DNA of 64,000 bases from contig CAWFVV010000006.1 in the NCBI GenBank assembly GCA_963819385.1, forward strand, positions 1,364,001-1,428,000, written 5' to 3'. The stretch is from JAVDCA01 sp963819385 (lineage in GTDB: Bacteria > Pseudomonadota > Alphaproteobacteria > Rhizobiales > Xanthobacteraceae). Made by a program: the position numbers and the translations under genes. Numbering within the stretch: position 1 is the stretch's first letter; every line of letters begins with the position of its first letter. Shown in pieces: positions 43,926-52,521 of this stretch. The notes beneath the pieces are model-generated. The model was not told the DNA's origin. It did no database searches and saw only the letters and a list, made by a program, of their open reading frames with translations.

Positions 43926-44881
43926 GCCCGCCCGCCGCACCCGCCACCGAGGCTCCCCCGATGGCCGCCCCGCCGCTCGTGCCGACCGCGGAGCCGAACG
44001 AGGCGGCGCAGATCGCCGACTTCGCGCGGCTCGCGAGCTTCGAGGCGACGCGGCCGTCCGACACCGAGATCGGTGCGCTCGCGGCTGCCGCGGCGCGCGG
44101 CACGCCGGTCTACATCAGCGCGGTGCCGGCGCGGCCGCCCAATGAGCAGATCGCAATCGCGCGGCGCCTCGCGGCCCGCGGCTTCGAGCCGGTGCCGCAT
44201 ATCGCGGCGCGCAATTTCGCCAGCGTCGTCGATCTCGACGGCCACCTGGCGCGTCTCGTCGAGGAGGCCGGCGTGCGCCGCCTGCTCGTCATCGGCGGCG
44301 ACCGCGACGCGCCGGCCGGGCACTTCCACCACGCGATCGAGGTGATCGACAGCGGCCTGCCGCAGAACCGCGGCATCCGCGAGATCGGCATCGCGGCCTA
44401 TCCGGAGGGCCATCCGCGCGTCGCGCCAACCGAAATCGACCGCGCGCTCGCCGCCAAGATCGAGGCGGCGGCCGCGACCGGGCTCGGCGTTCACATCGTC
44501 ACGCAGTTCGCGTTCTCGCCCGCGCCTGTCCTCGCATTCGTCGCGCGCCTGCGTGAGATGGGCGTCGAGTGGCCGGTGCGGGTCGGCATCGCGGGTCCGG
44601 CGTCGGTCGCAACGCTCATGCGCTTCGCAGCGATCTGCGGCGTCGCGACTTCCGCCCGCGCGCTCGCCCGCAATGCCGGCCTCGCCAAGCACCTGTTCGG
44701 CTCCAACGCGCCCGACGCCGTCATCCGCGCGCTGGCGGCCGCCCGTGCGACGCTCGGCGACGTCACGCCGCATTTCTTCACCTTCGGCGGCCTCGGCGCG
44801 ACCGCCCGCTGGGCCGCCGCCGTCGCGGCCGGCCGCATCGCGCTCGACCGCAACGGCGGGTTCAGAGTCGAAGGGCCGTAA
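43922..44881 (+). CDS. MetF-like methylenetetrahydrofolate reductase family protein
   Basis: A 319-residue TIM-barrel protein like methylenetetrahydrofolate reductase: VYISAVPARPPNEQIAIARR, then FEPVPHIAARNF, RRLLVIGGDRDAPAGHFHHA, IGIAAYPEGHPR and VTQFAFSPAPVLAF. It is shorter in its N-terminal part than true MetF and is a divergent member. Such genes often serve folate-linked demethylation, which fits the coupled methyltransferase-like gene upstream, but that is inference. Confidence 0.82.
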   Translation: MSPPAAPATEAPPMAAPPLVPTAEPNEAAQIADFARLASFEATRPSDTEIGALAAAAARGTPVYISAVPARPPNEQIAIARRLAARGFEPVPHIAARNFASVVDLDGHLARLVEEAGVRRLLVIGGDRDAPAGHFHHAIEVIDSGLPQNRGIREIGIAAYPEGHPRVAPTEIDRALAAKIEAAAATGLGVHIVTQFAFSPAPVLAFVARLREMGVEWPVRVGIAGPASVATLMRFAAICGVATSARALARNAGLAKHLFGSNAPDAVIRALAAARATLGDVTPHFFTFGGLGATARWAAAVAAGRIALDRNGGFRVEGP

Positions 44882-44906
44882 CGCGGCACCCAAAACGCGG
44901 CGCGCG

Positions 44907-45217
44907 CTCCCTCTCCCCCTTCAGGGCTATTGGATTCACACATCTCGAAAAGAGACTCCGGATCAATAGGTTACGTGAACCCACCCCTTGAGCCATGCGA
45001 TGTTTGCGAAAACGGGCGAAATGATTTTGATGACTTACGTTTTTCGCTTTGCAGGCGACCTCGCACGAATCAGATGTGTGCACACGACAGCCCTTCAGGG
45101 GGAGAGGGTCGGGGGTGAGGGGGCGCCTCCGCGAGTCACGTCCGACGATTGTGCGTTGCTGAGATTCAGCGCCCCTCACCCCAACCCTCTCCCCGCAAGA
45201 GCGGGGCGAGGGAGCGC
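44907..45217. repeat. CCCTCTCCCC repeat, copy 3, split by an insertion
   Basis: The left hairpin arm CCCTCTCCCCCTTCAGGG and the right arm CCCTTCAGGGGGAGAGGG of one element are separated by 164 bp. The second hairpin (CCCTCTCCCCGC / GCGGGGCGAGGG) follows downstream. It lies between the converging MetF-like and esterase genes. Confidence 0.8.
44927..45090. mobile_element. MITE-like 164-bp insertion
   Basis: The inserted segment is flanked by identical 10-bp copies of CCCTTCAGGG (44917-44926 and 45091-45100). Its ends are imperfect inverted repeats: CTATTGGATTCACACATCT against CTGTCGTGTGCACACATCT, 14 of 19 positions equal. It encodes no transposase and is lower in G+C than the flanks. This is the structure of a small non-autonomous element inserted at the tip of a hairpin repeat. 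Confidence 0.65.
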
Positions 45218-45241
45218 ACGCGCAGTGCCAATCAAATGCGA

Positions 45242-46225
45242 TTACGCGAGCTTCATCATCCCGAGGGCGGCGCGGCCGTTGGGGCCGTATGGATTGCCGA
45301 GCAACTCCGCCATCTCGTAGTGGTTGTAGCTCGTACCCACGACCAGCTCGACCGGCTTGCCGGCCGCCTTCACGGCCGCCACAAAATCGCGGTTCTGGCG
45401 CTGGAATTCGGGCGTCTCGTTGGTGCCGTAGGCGACCGTGACCGGCGCGCGTAGCATGTCGAGGTGCCGCTGCGAGCTCATCGCCTCCTCCATGGCGTCG
45501 GTGAACTTGACGTAGTTGCCGCGCTTGGAGAGGCGCGGCCCGCGCATGTCGTACATCCCGCTCATGCACAGGCCGCCCGTGATCGCGTCCGCCGGCAGGC
45601 CGAATTGGGTCCAGTCGGTGGTGAGCGCCACGCCGCACAGATGCCCGCCCGATGAATGCCCGCCGATGAAGAAGCGGCTGGTGTCGCCGTCGAAGCTCGC
45701 GGCGTTCTTGTAGGTCCAGGCGATCGCGCGGCGTACCTGATCGGCCATCACGGTGAGATCGCCGCTCGCCTTGTCGACCGAGATGAAATCCGGCACCACG
45801 AAATGCGCGCCCGCCTTGACGAAGGTCTCGGCCGCAAAGCCGTAGGCCTTGGCGGAGCCGTAGAGCCACGCGCCGCCATGGATCATGACGAAGATCGGCG
45901 CCTTGGCGCGGCTGGTGCGATAGATGTCGAGCCCTTCGATCGCGGTCGGCCCATAGGCGGCCCGGCGCGGCGCGCCGAGGCGGGCGCGCGTCTCGTCGCT
46001 GCGAACATCGAGGCGCTTGTGGATTTGCGCCTCCAGCGGCGCATAGAAGCTCTGGTCATAGGCCGCATCGAGCTCGGCCTGATCGTAGTCGAGGAAGACG
46101 CGCGGACCCTTGTCGTGCGGCGGCGGGCCGAGCGGGCAGGACGACGCGGCCGCCGCGCTGGGCGCCAATGCGGCTGCGCCCGCGGCGGTCAGCATTGTGC
46201 GGCGCGTCAATGATTTCCATGTCAT
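45242..46225 (-). CDS. Secreted alpha/beta-hydrolase, esterase-like
   Basis: A 327-residue hydrolase with an N-terminal TRRTMLTAAGAAALAPSAAA signal of twin-arginine type. The oxyanion motif IHGGAWLYG and nucleophile elbow GGHSSGGHL place it in the HSL/arylformamidase-like group. The late Asp and His are likely near VAYGTNETPE and SYNHYEM. It should act in the periplasm on a small ester or amide, which is not identified. Confidence 0.87.
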   Translation of the reverse strand: MTWKSLTRRTMLTAAGAAALAPSAAAASSCPLGPPPHDKGPRVFLDYDQAELDAAYDQSFYAPLEAQIHKRLDVRSDETRARLGAPRRAAYGPTAIEGLDIYRTSRAKAPIFVMIHGGAWLYGSAKAYGFAAETFVKAGAHFVVPDFISVDKASGDLTVMADQVRRAIAWTYKNAASFDGDTSRFFIGGHSSGGHLCGVALTTDWTQFGLPADAITGGLCMSGMYDMRGPRLSKRGNYVKFTDAMEEAMSSQRHLDMLRAPVTVAYGTNETPEFQRQNRDFVAAVKAAGKPVELVVGTSYNHYEMAELLGNPYGPNGRAALGMMKLA

Positions 46226-46288
46226 GGGGGTTCCTCGAGACAGAACACGTAAACAATCGCAGATGCCGCCGCTCGCGCAAGCGGCAAC

Positions 46289-46378
46289 GTAGGATGGGTA
46301 GAGGGCGAAGCCCGAAACCCATCACCTATGAGCTGGCGCTGCGGCGATGGGTTTCGCTTCGCTCAACCCATCCTACGC
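46289..46378. repeat. GTAGGATGGGT palindromic repeat
   Basis: GTAGGATGGGTAGAGGGCGA and CCCGAAACCCATC pair with GATGGGTTTCG and GCTTCGCTCAACCCATCCTAC. This 90-bp element lies between the esterase start and the VOC-protein end. Confidence 0.8.
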
Positions 46379-46385
46379 GCCTCGC

Positions 46386-47054
46386 CTACTCCGCCGGGCC
46401 GGCGAACAAGATCAAGTTGCCGTCGGGATCGCGCACGATGAAATCGCGCGCGCCCCATGGCTCGTGCTTGAGCGTCTGGTGGAAGTCGACGCCGGCGGAC
46501 TGGAAGTCGATGAAGAGCTGCTTGATCTCATGGCTGGTGTCGACCTCGATCGTGGCCGACAGCAGGCTCTCGCGCTCACGCAGCGCCGGATCGATCGGCG
46601 GCTTGTCCAGGCAACGCATGGTGAGCCGCGCCCGGTCGCGCTTGACCTCGCCGTAGAACGGCGGCTCGCCATAGACGAAGGCGATCGAGAAGCCGAGCTT
46701 CTGCGCGTAGTAGTCGCACGCCGCCCTGATGTCGGCGACGAACAGCTGGGCCGAGATGGCGCTGAGGACGGGCCGGGCGGCGGCCGGTTGCGGCTGGTGG
46801 GCCTGTGGTGATGATTGCCGAGGCATGGCTGCAACTCCCTGTTTGAGCGCCTGCCAGCTGTCGAAGCCTTCCTGCCGGGCGACCAGTTCCTGCGCATCGC
46901 CGAGCTTGAACTCGTGCGCCAGCACCTCCGCATCACTCAAGCCCGCAAAGCGCGGCAGCACCGCCCTGATCTGCGCCGCGACCGGGTAATACCGGGTGCG
47001 GTGCCAGCGCAGGACGAGCTTGGCTTGCTTCTTGAGATTTTCGAGGTTCGGCAT
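46386..47054 (-). CDS. Glyoxalase/VOC-family protein with extra N-terminal domain
   Basis: A 222-residue protein. The C-terminal 125 residues are a VOC domain (ISAQLFVADIRAACDYYAQK, then LGFSIAFVYGEPPFYGEV; end WGARDFIVRDPDGNLILFAG). The N-terminal 75 residues (NLKKQAKLVLRWHRTRYYPV, then FKLGDAQELVARQEGFDSWQ) match a motif often seen before ankyrin repeats. VOC proteins act as lyases, dioxygenases or drug-binding proteins; the role here is open. Confidence 0.85.
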   Translation of the reverse strand: MPNLENLKKQAKLVLRWHRTRYYPVAAQIRAVLPRFAGLSDAEVLAHEFKLGDAQELVARQEGFDSWQALKQGVAAMPRQSSPQAHQPQPAAARPVLSAISAQLFVADIRAACDYYAQKLGFSIAFVYGEPPFYGEVKRDRARLTMRCLDKPPIDPALRERESLLSATIEVDTSHEIKQLFIDFQSAGVDFHQTLKHEPWGARDFIVRDPDGNLILFAGPAE

Positions 47055-47181
47055 CGAGCTGAACGTGGGCGCGTTTACGGATCATGTTTCGCAGGTGGGC
47101 TTTGCCCCTCTGGCCGGTGGCCGGTGCGCCCTGCAGCAACGCGCGAAGGATGAGCCGGGCAAATCCGCCTGTCAATCTCGA

Positions 47182-47250
47182 GTGTCGTGGGTCCCGGTTC
47201 TGCAGCGCACCGTTCGCTTCGCTCACGCTGCGCTGCACCCGGGACACGAG
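47182..47250. repeat. GTCCCGGxTCTGCAGCGCA palindromic element
   Basis: GTGTCGTGGGTCCCGG and TGCAGCGCA on the left are complemented by TGCGCTGCACCCGGGACAC on the right, around CGTTCGCTTCGCTCACG. It lies in the gap upstream of the molybdenum hydroxylase gene. Confidence 0.7.
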
Positions 47251-47325
47251 TCCGGGCTTTACGGCTTGCGTATCGCACGCGCGCCCCTAAATTCGGTGTC
47301 CCCGCCTTTCCATCCCGAGGCCATC

Positions 47326-49641
47326 ATGGGCGTTCGCTATTTCGGCGCGGCGGTGCCGCGCATCGAGGATCCGGAGCTCGTCTCCGGACGCGGGCGCTAT
47401 CTCGACGACATCGACCTGCCCGGCATGACGCACGCGGCGTTCGTGCGCTCCGCGCAAGCGCATGCGCGCATCAAGGGCATCGACGCGGCGGCCGCGGCCG
47501 CGCTGCCGGGCGTGGTCGCGGTGCTCACCGCGGCGGACCTCGGCGTCGCCGGCCGGGCGACGCCGCAGTTCGCGCCCTCGCCGCTGATCGCGCAGAACCG
47601 CACCCAGCACGTGCTCGCGTCGCAGGCCGTGCATTATGTCGGCGACGCGATCGCGATCGTCGTCGCGGCGACGCGCGCGATCGCCGAGGATGCCGCGAGC
47701 CTCGTGGTCGTCGACTACGAGCCGCTCGCGCCGGTCGCCGATCTCGCCTCCGCGCTCGATCCCGCCGCGCCGCGGGCGCACGAAGGCGCGCCCGACAACC
47801 GCGCCGCGGTCCTGCGGGCGAAATTCGGCGATATCGACGCTGTCTTCGCCCGCGCCACACACGTGTTTCGCGAGCACATCACCCAGCATCGCGGCGGCTG
47901 CCATTCGATGGAATGCCGCGGCGTGATCGGCGCCGAGGATCCGATCACGCGCCAGCTCGTGGTGTGGAGCTCGACCCAGGCGCCCTACATGGTGCGCCGC
48001 TCGCTCGCCCAGTTCATGGGCCGCGACGAAAGCCGCATCCGCGTGATCGCTCCGCAGGTCGGCGGCGGATTCGGGCCGAAGGCCGGCGTCTATCCGGAAG
48101 AGTTCGCGATCGCGCTTGCCGCGATGAAGCTCAAGCGCCCGGTCAAATGGGTGGAGGACCGGCGCGAACACTTCCTGGCAACCACCCAGCAGCGCGACCA
48201 GATCTGGGACCTCGAGGTCGCGGCGGATGCGAACGGCCGCATGCTCGGCATCCGCGGCCGCTGCCTGCACGACAACGGCGCCTATCTGCCGTACGGGCTG
48301 ATCCTGCCATTCACCAGCCTGGGGCCGTTTCCGGGGCCCTATGCGCTCGACGCGCTCGACGTCTCGCTCGACGTAGTGTTCACCAACAAGGTGCCGACGA
48401 CGCCGATCCGCGGCGCCGGCCGGCCCAATGTCGCTTTCGTGCTGGAGCGCCTCGCCGACCGCGTCGCCCGCGAGCTCGAGCTCGACCGCGCCGAGGTTCG
48501 CCGGCGGAGCTTCGTGCGCAAGGAGCAATTCCCGTACGCGACCGGCGCGAAAGCGCGCGACGGCTCGCCCGTCACTTACGACAGCGGCGACTACCACAAT
48601 TGTCTCGACACCGCGGTCGAGCGCGTGCGCGATTTTCCCGCGCGCCAGGCGGCGGCGCGCGCGGAGGGCAAGTATCTCGGGCTCGGCATCGCGAGCTACG
48701 TGGAGGACACCGGCATCGGCCCGTACGAGGGCGCGCAGGTCGCGATCGAGCCGAACGGCCACGTGGTGATCACGACCGGCGCCGCCTCGCAGGGCCAGGG
48801 GCAGGCCACGATCTTCGCGCAGATCGCCGCCGACATCCTCGACGTGCCGATCGAGCACGTGAGCGTCATCTCGGCCGACACGGCAGCGTTTCCGCACGGC
48901 ATCGGCACCATCGGCAGCCGCATCGCGGTGCGTGGCGGCTCCTCGGTGCATCTGGCGGCGACGCACGTGAAGGAAAAGGCGATCAAGGTGGCGGCCGAGA
49001 TGCTCGAGGCTTCCGAGGCGGACCTCACGCTCAACGACGGCTTGGTGCGCGTCGCCGGCACAGACCGTTCGGTGAGTCTCGGTGACATCGCGTTGCGGCT
49101 CGCCGGCTTCTCGGGCGCCCCGCTGCCGAAGGACGTCGAGCCCGGCCTCGCGGCGGACGGCTATTTCCAGGGCGGCGGCCTCGCGTTCGCGAACGGCACC
49201 AATGTCTGCGAGGTCGAGGTCGACACGGCGACCGGCGCCGTGAAGCTCCTGCGCTACGTGGTGGCGCACGACTGTGGGCGGCTGATCAACCCGCTGCTGG
49301 TCGACGGGCAGATCCGCGGCGGCGTGGTGCACGGCGTCGGCAATGCGCTGCACGAGCACATGCACTTTGACTCCCAGGCGCAGCCGGTGACCACCAATTA
49401 CGCCGACTACCTGTTGCCGGTCGCGACTGATTTTCCGCCGATCGAGGTGATCCACCTGGAGACGCCCTCGCCGCTCAATCCGATCGGCGTCAAGGGCGCC
49501 GGCGAAGGCGGGACAATCCCCGGCACCGCCTGCGTGATCTCGGCGATCGAGGATGCGCTGAGCCCGCTCGGGGTGAGGATCAGCGAGCAGCCGGTGTCGC
49601 CGCAGCGGCTGGTGGAGCTGATCAATAGAGCCAAGGAGTAG
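47326..49641 (+). CDS. Xanthine dehydrogenase-family molybdopterin-binding (CoxL-like) subunit
   Basis: A 771-residue large subunit of a molybdenum hydroxylase: RIEDPELVSGRGRYLDDIDL at the start, then GGGFGPKAGVYPEE, PIRGAGRPNV, GAASQGQGQATIFAQIAAD, and GVKGAGEGGTIPGT, whose Glu is the usual catalytic base. Such enzymes hydroxylate CO, aldehydes or N-heterocycles and normally need FAD and [2Fe-2S] subunits. Neither gene lies next to it, so the partners must be elsewhere or absent. Confidence 0.92.
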   Translation: MGVRYFGAAVPRIEDPELVSGRGRYLDDIDLPGMTHAAFVRSAQAHARIKGIDAAAAAALPGVVAVLTAADLGVAGRATPQFAPSPLIAQNRTQHVLASQAVHYVGDAIAIVVAATRAIAEDAASLVVVDYEPLAPVADLASALDPAAPRAHEGAPDNRAAVLRAKFGDIDAVFARATHVFREHITQHRGGCHSMECRGVIGAEDPITRQLVVWSSTQAPYMVRRSLAQFMGRDESRIRVIAPQVGGGFGPKAGVYPEEFAIALAAMKLKRPVKWVEDRREHFLATTQQRDQIWDLEVAADANGRMLGIRGRCLHDNGAYLPYGLILPFTSLGPFPGPYALDALDVSLDVVFTNKVPTTPIRGAGRPNVAFVLERLADRVARELELDRAEVRRRSFVRKEQFPYATGAKARDGSPVTYDSGDYHNCLDTAVERVRDFPARQAAARAEGKYLGLGIASYVEDTGIGPYEGAQVAIEPNGHVVITTGAASQGQGQATIFAQIAADILDVPIEHVSVISADTAAFPHGIGTIGSRIAVRGGSSVHLAATHVKEKAIKVAAEMLEASEADLTLNDGLVRVAGTDRSVSLGDIALRLAGFSGAPLPKDVEPGLAADGYFQGGGLAFANGTNVCEVEVDTATGAVKLLRYVVAHDCGRLINPLLVDGQIRGGVVHGVGNALHEHMHFDSQAQPVTTNYADYLLPVATDFPPIEVIHLETPSPLNPIGVKGAGEGGTIPGTACVISAIEDALSPLGVRISEQPVSPQRLVELINRAKE

Positions 49642-49650
49642 GCGCCTGCG

Positions 49651-49752
49651 CCCTCTCCCCCGCTTGCGGGGGAGAGCCGGAGAGGGGGAAGCCGCTTGCT
49701 CCGTGCTCGTAGCTTCCCCCTCCCCGCCCTCCCCCGCAAGCGGGGGAGGGAG
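49651..49752. repeat. CCCTCTCCCC repeat, copy 4
   Basis: CCCTCTCCCCCGC-TT-GCGGGGGAGAG and CCCTCCCCCGCAAGCGGGGGAGGG hairpins about 50 bp apart, between converging genes. It probably serves as a bidirectional terminator. Confidence 0.75.
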
Positions 49753-49772
49753 CCGCGCGCTCTGTGCCAGCC

Positions 49773-51203
49773 TTACTGAATCCCCACCATCTTCTTCGCC
49801 TCGGGCGTCAGCTCGAGAATGTGCATGCCCGTATTCGCGCGGTCGACGATGTAGACGTAGCCGCGATCGTCGGTCTCGACATTGTTGGTCTGGATCGCGA
49901 CCTTGCAGCGGTCCTGGCCGTTCACCTTGATGCAGCGCTTGTCGGTCGCCGCGGTGATCGCCGGGATGAAGTAGCCGATCTCCTTCGGGTGATAGGGATC
50001 GCGCACGTCGACGGCGCGCACACCGGCGTTGAAGTACGCGAGGAACACGACCTTCTTGTAGAAGATCGGCGCCATGCTCTCGTTCGAGGAATGCGTGCCG
50101 AAGCGGCCGCCGCGGTCGCAGAAATGCCCGCTCTCCTCCAGCACCTGGAAGTTCGAGATCACCATCGGATGCGTCTCGATGGTCACGTCGACGAACCACG
50201 CCATCTGGCGCGGCTCCTCGCACTCGTTGCGGATCTGCTCGTCGACGATCATCACGATGTCGCGTGTCGATCCTTCCTTGTCCTTCGCATACTCGGCGAT
50301 CGGCATCTTGAGCATCGGGAACACCGTGTGCGCGCCGTTCCACGGCGACATGTAGAGCTCGCCGATCACCGGATAGCGCAGGTTCTCGGGCGTCGGCTCC
50401 TTCGGCCCGTGCAGCAGCTTGTCGCGATCGACGATCTGCAGCAGGCCGCCCTTGTTGGTGCCGTAGCCGAAATAGACCCGGTTGCCCTGCGGGCCGGTCG
50501 AGATCGGCCCGTGCAGCTGCTCGGGGATCGGGCCGGTCGCGCCCGGCTGCTGGCCGGGCCGGCCGAAGTCGCGGATCTTCACCGGATGCGCCGGGTCGCT
50601 GAGGTCGTAGATCATGGTCATGCGCTTGACGCGCCAGCCGGGCGCGCCGGAGACCAGGTAGGCGATGCCGGTGTCGCACTCCCACCAGCTCTTATGCGTG
50701 TCGGCGAGCCCGTCGATGCGCGCGAGCAGCGCCGGATTGGCCGGGTCGGTCACGTCGTAGATCTCGTGCGCCTGTCCGCCGAACACGCGCAGCAGGTAGA
50801 CCTTGTTGGGATCGGCGTGCGGCAGCGTCTTGCCGTCGCACACGCGCACCATCTGGCCGCCGCCCTCCTCGTAGGTCCCGGGCAGGCCCGGGATGTGCTT
50901 GAGATATTTCGGATGCGCCGGATCGGTTACGTCGACGATCGAGGTGCCGTTGAACTCGTCCTTCCCGGTGAGCGGGTTGCGCGGCTTCGGAATCTCGGGC
51001 GTACCGCCGTGATGGCCGATATAGGCGATGTAGCGGTCGCCCTGCCGGTGGATCACCGGCTGATAGGCGCTGCGCGCCTGCAGGTCGCTGTAGCCGACGA
51101 GGCGCATGTTCTTCGCCTCGGGCGAATCGCCGATCTTCTGCTGCTGCGCGAGCGCGGGCACAGCCGCGATCAGCATCACCGAGGCAAGCAACACGCGGAT
51201 CAT
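49773..51203 (-). CDS. Secreted LVIVD-repeat protein
   Basis: A 476-residue protein with an 18-20-residue signal peptide (cleavage after VPALAQ) and repeated beta-propeller-like blade motifs such as GTSIVDVTDPAHPKYLKHIP, HEIYDVTDPANPALLARIDG, MIYDLSDPAHPVKIRDF and VRAVDVRDPYHPKEIGYF. These are LVIVD repeats, found in large extracytoplasmic proteins of unknown role. The ATG at 51203 has a GGAGG box nine bases upstream. Confidence 0.85.
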   Translation of the reverse strand: MIRVLLASVMLIAAVPALAQQQKIGDSPEAKNMRLVGYSDLQARSAYQPVIHRQGDRYIAYIGHHGGTPEIPKPRNPLTGKDEFNGTSIVDVTDPAHPKYLKHIPGLPGTYEEGGGQMVRVCDGKTLPHADPNKVYLLRVFGGQAHEIYDVTDPANPALLARIDGLADTHKSWWECDTGIAYLVSGAPGWRVKRMTMIYDLSDPAHPVKIRDFGRPGQQPGATGPIPEQLHGPISTGPQGNRVYFGYGTNKGGLLQIVDRDKLLHGPKEPTPENLRYPVIGELYMSPWNGAHTVFPMLKMPIAEYAKDKEGSTRDIVMIVDEQIRNECEEPRQMAWFVDVTIETHPMVISNFQVLEESGHFCDRGGRFGTHSSNESMAPIFYKKVVFLAYFNAGVRAVDVRDPYHPKEIGYFIPAITAATDKRCIKVNGQDRCKVAIQTNNVETDDRGYVYIVDRANTGMHILELTPEAKKMVGIQ

Positions 51204-51239
51204 TCCGAGTCCTCCCATTGGATTTCTGTCGTTGTAGCT

Positions 51240-51365
51240 TGTAGCCCGGATGAAGCGAAGCGTAATCCGGGAACACCGCATCCGCTAAGGCGGTTTCCCC
51301 GCATTCCGCGGAGCCTGTCCTTGGGCTTGCCGAAGGCAAGACCCGAGGGCTCCATGCGGGCTACA
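51240..51365. repeat. TGTAGCCCGGATG repeat, copy 3
   Basis: Ends TGTAGCCCGGATGAAGCG and CCATGCGGGCTACAA, with inner GGGCTTGCCGAAGGCAAGAC as in the copy at 41217. Its right edge supplies the TAG stop of the maleylacetate reductase gene. Confidence 0.8.
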
Positions 51366-52401
51366 AGGCGGCCCGCAAAATCATCTTCGCGTCCTCCGCC
51401 GACACCGGGCGCGGCTCCTTGATCCCAAGCGCCGCGACCTGACCGGCCGCATCGTCGATTTTCACATCGCTGAAGCCGACGTCGCGCAGGCGCTGCGGGA
51501 TCGGGAAGCCCTGCACCATGCGCCCGAGCGCGTCGGCCGGATCGGCCGCACCCAGCGCATCGGCCAGCCGCGAGCGCGCGTCGGGCGCCGCCGCGAGATT
51601 GAACCGCGCCACATGCGGCAGGATGATCGCATGTGTCTCGGCATGCGGCAGGCCGTAGCCGCCGAGCACGTGGGCGAGCTTGTGATGCAGCCCGGTGCCG
51701 CCGGTGAGCACGGCGCCGGCGAGCCAGGCCGCGACCAGGCATTCGGCGCGCGCCGCGGCGTCGGCGCCGTTTGCGACCGCGCGCGGCAGGTGCGCGCCGA
51801 ACCGGCGCATCGCTTCCGTCGCGTAGGCCACCGTCACGGGCGTGCGCTCGGTCGCCCACAGGCCCTCGACGCAGTGCGCGATCGCATTCATGGCGCTCGC
51901 CGCCGTGACGGCCGGCGGCAGCGCGTAGGTCAGCTCGGGATCGTAGATGATGGCGCGCGGCAGCACCTTCGCGTCGCGCCCCGTGGTCTTGCGCTCGCCC
52001 TCGCTGGTGCCCCAGATGGGCGTCGCTTCCGAGCCCGAATACGTCGTCGGCAGCGCGATGATCGGCAGCCCGGTGTCGCGCGCGATGATCTTGGCGAGCC
52101 CGATCGCCGAGCCGCCGCCCGCCGCGACGAGCCCGTCGGCGCGCGCCGCCTGCGCGGCCGCAAACCCCGCTTGCGCCACCGCGCGCGGAACGTGGATCAC
52201 GGCCTGCGCATGCAGGCCAGCGGAGCGGGCGCCGAGGAGCTCAGCGACGCGCGCGCCGAGCCGCGCGCCGCTGCCCGGTGTCGCGATCACCAGCGCGCGT
52301 GACATGCCGAGCCGCGCCGCCTCGTCGGCGATGCGCGCGATGGCACCGGCGCCGAAGACGACCCGCTGCGCCGGCGCGTCATGGGTGAAGGAAGGAGGCA
52401 T
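51361..52401 (-). CDS. Maleylacetate reductase-like iron-containing alcohol dehydrogenase
   Basis: A 346-residue group III alcohol dehydrogenase. The GGGSAIGLAK motif (about 98-107) binds NAD(P), followed by PTTYSGSEATPIWG. Metal ligands are expected at HCVEGLW, HHKLAHVLGGYGLPHAETHA and nearby. The sequence is closest in style to maleylacetate reductases, which reduce maleylacetate to 3-oxoadipate at the end of aromatic ring-cleavage routes. The neighbouring gentisate dioxygenase supports an aromatic role. Confidence 0.85.
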   Translation of the reverse strand: MPPSFTHDAPAQRVVFGAGAIARIADEAARLGMSRALVIATPGSGARLGARVAELLGARSAGLHAQAVIHVPRAVAQAGFAAAQAARADGLVAAGGGSAIGLAKIIARDTGLPIIALPTTYSGSEATPIWGTSEGERKTTGRDAKVLPRAIIYDPELTYALPPAVTAASAMNAIAHCVEGLWATERTPVTVAYATEAMRRFGAHLPRAVANGADAAARAECLVAAWLAGAVLTGGTGLHHKLAHVLGGYGLPHAETHAIILPHVARFNLAAAPDARSRLADALGAADPADALGRMVQGFPIPQRLRDVGFSDVKIDDAAGQVAALGIKEPRPVSAEDAKMILRAAL

Positions 52402-52414
52402 AAAACACACCCAT

Positions 52415-52505
52415 CGTCATGCCCGCGCTTGTCGCGGGCATCCACGTCTTAACAGCGATGCAGCAAGGAAGACGTGGATGGCCGGGACAAGCCCGGCCAT
52501 GACGA
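52415..52505. repeat. GTCATGGCCGGGCTTGTC palindromic repeat, copy 1
   Basis: GTCATGCCCGCGCTTGTCGC and GGGCATCCACGTCTT face AAGACGTGGATGGCC and GGGACAAGCCCGGCCATGAC. Copies are at 60811-60899 and 61529-61621. Confidence 0.8.
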
Positions 52506-52521
52506 GTTAGTCACGATGGAC

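Noticed and set aside
47287..50685. A 1132-codon open frame on the minus strand across the molybdenum hydroxylase gene
   Set aside because: It overlaps two recognised genes and crosses a terminator-like repeat; its composition is that of a shadow frame.
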